A stretch of 64,000 nucleotides of DNA from Aquibacillus koreensis (lineage in GTDB: Bacteria; Bacillota; Bacilli; Bacillales; Amphibacillaceae). Both the position numbers and the translations under genes were made by a program. The stretch's first letter is position 1, and every line of letters begins with the position of its first letter. The stretch lies in the NCBI RefSeq assembly GCF_025154055.1, contig NZ_JAOALK010000043.1, positions 62,001 through 126,000 of the forward strand, given 5' to 3'. Below, one piece after another: positions 63,614-64,000 of the stretch. Under the pieces are notes generated by a model. The model was given only the letters and a program-made list of their open reading frames with translations, ran no database searches and had not been told where the DNA came from.

Positions 63614-64000
63614 GTGTTAGACACATATCTTCAAGAAGGACTAAGGGGAAAATCCCAACAAACGATAAAAACTTATACTTTCTGCCTATATCAATTCAGC
63701 ACATGGCTAGATGGTGCTGGCACAAGTTTAGAAGATTACTCTCGAACTGATGTGCAACAATATGTAGATTATCTTGTCAGCAAGAGATATGCAGCTACCA
63801 CGATCAACAAACATTGGAGTTCGATAAAACATTTTAGTCGATGGGCTAAAAAAGAAGAAAACATTGAGGACATATCTGTAATCTCTCCACCCAATCTGTT
63901 AAATGAAGCACCGAAATCGCTTAACCGGAATGAAGTGAACAAGATCATTCGTGAGATTGATCGTTCTGGAAACGTTAGAGACTTTGCAATTGCTCAGGTA
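63614..64000 (+). CDS. Tyrosine recombinase/integrase (3' partial)
   Basis: GTG start after GAGGTGATTCT; open to the window end (129 codons). The visible part is the SAM-like core-binding domain of XerC/XerD-like integrases (LDTYLQEGLRGKSQQTIKTY, FSTWLDGAGTSLEDYSRTDVQQYVDYL, TTINKHWSSIKHFSRWA), followed by the linker and start of the catalytic domain (LNRNEVNKIIREIDRSGNVRDFAIAQV). The catalytic Arg, His and Tyr lie beyond the window. It may be an integrase of the island or of an adjoining element. Confidence 0.88.
   Translation, partial: MLDTYLQEGLRGKSQQTIKTYTFCLYQFSTWLDGAGTSLEDYSRTDVQQYVDYLVSKRYAATTINKHWSSIKHFSRWAKKEENIEDISVISPPNLLNEAPKSLNRNEVNKIIREIDRSGNVRDFAIAQV

Overview
The window looks like a chromosomal segment of a low-GC, spore-forming, probably halotolerant or marine member of the Bacillaceae (Virgibacillus/Oceanobacillus/Gracilibacillus-like; genus not proven). 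The reasons are AGGAGG-type ribosome binding sites with frequent TTG/GTG starts, T-box leaders, Gram-positive style FNR, PadR and YtrA operators, the sporulation genes sda and yjcZ, a GbsR/OpuAC osmoprotection locus, and a dispersed GC-rich palindromic repeat (GGGGACGGTTCTTG...) of the kind seen between genes in this family.

Left part (1-20.7 kb): the tail of a nitrous-oxide-reductase accessory cluster (nosL-like lipoprotein, nosY/nosF-like ABC exporter); a two-component system with two surface lipoproteins on the minus strand; an assimilatory/dissimilatory nitrite reductase operon nirB-nirD-cobA/hemD-sirB with an FNR-type promoter; a divergently placed xenorhodopsin; a thiS-thiG-thiH thiazole operon behind an attenuator-like hairpin; katG; and several single genes. 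The nos, nir and siroheme genes together point to anaerobic nitrogen-oxide respiration, and ThiH (oxygen-sensitive radical SAM) in place of ThiO fits that lifestyle. Seven complete copies and one half copy of the palindromic repeat lie directly after stop codons; six of the full copies are in this part.

Middle part (20.7-49.6 kb): SDR, PadR/DUF2812 pair, thrS behind two tandem threonine T-boxes, a TetR/MFS efflux pair, a ParE-type toxin-antitoxin, an MBL hydrolase, gbsR-isochorismatase-opuAC, VanY-like and M50-like proteases, glucokinase, a YtrAB-type ABC operon ending in an ECF sigma factor, a HAD phosphatase, an ion-transporter-like protein, panF-yhdT, and the very small genes sda and yjcZ.

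Right part (49.8-64 kb): an AT-rich integrated element. Two active-looking large serine recombinases bracket a three-gene graspetide (omega-ester peptide) locus: ATP-grasp ligase, membrane protein, and a five-repeat precursor that follows the thuringinin-like pattern TxxTxxxExxDxD. Upstream of the second recombinase and on the same strand is a run of six small genes encoding paralogous resolvase-fold proteins that have lost the catalytic serine, then a conserved small protein, an AT-rich 0.7-kb segment with a 30-bp direct repeat, a primase-helicase fusion, and the start of a tyrosine recombinase cut by the window end. This looks like a self-replicating, SCC-like island, with the dead-resolvase array as its most unusual part.
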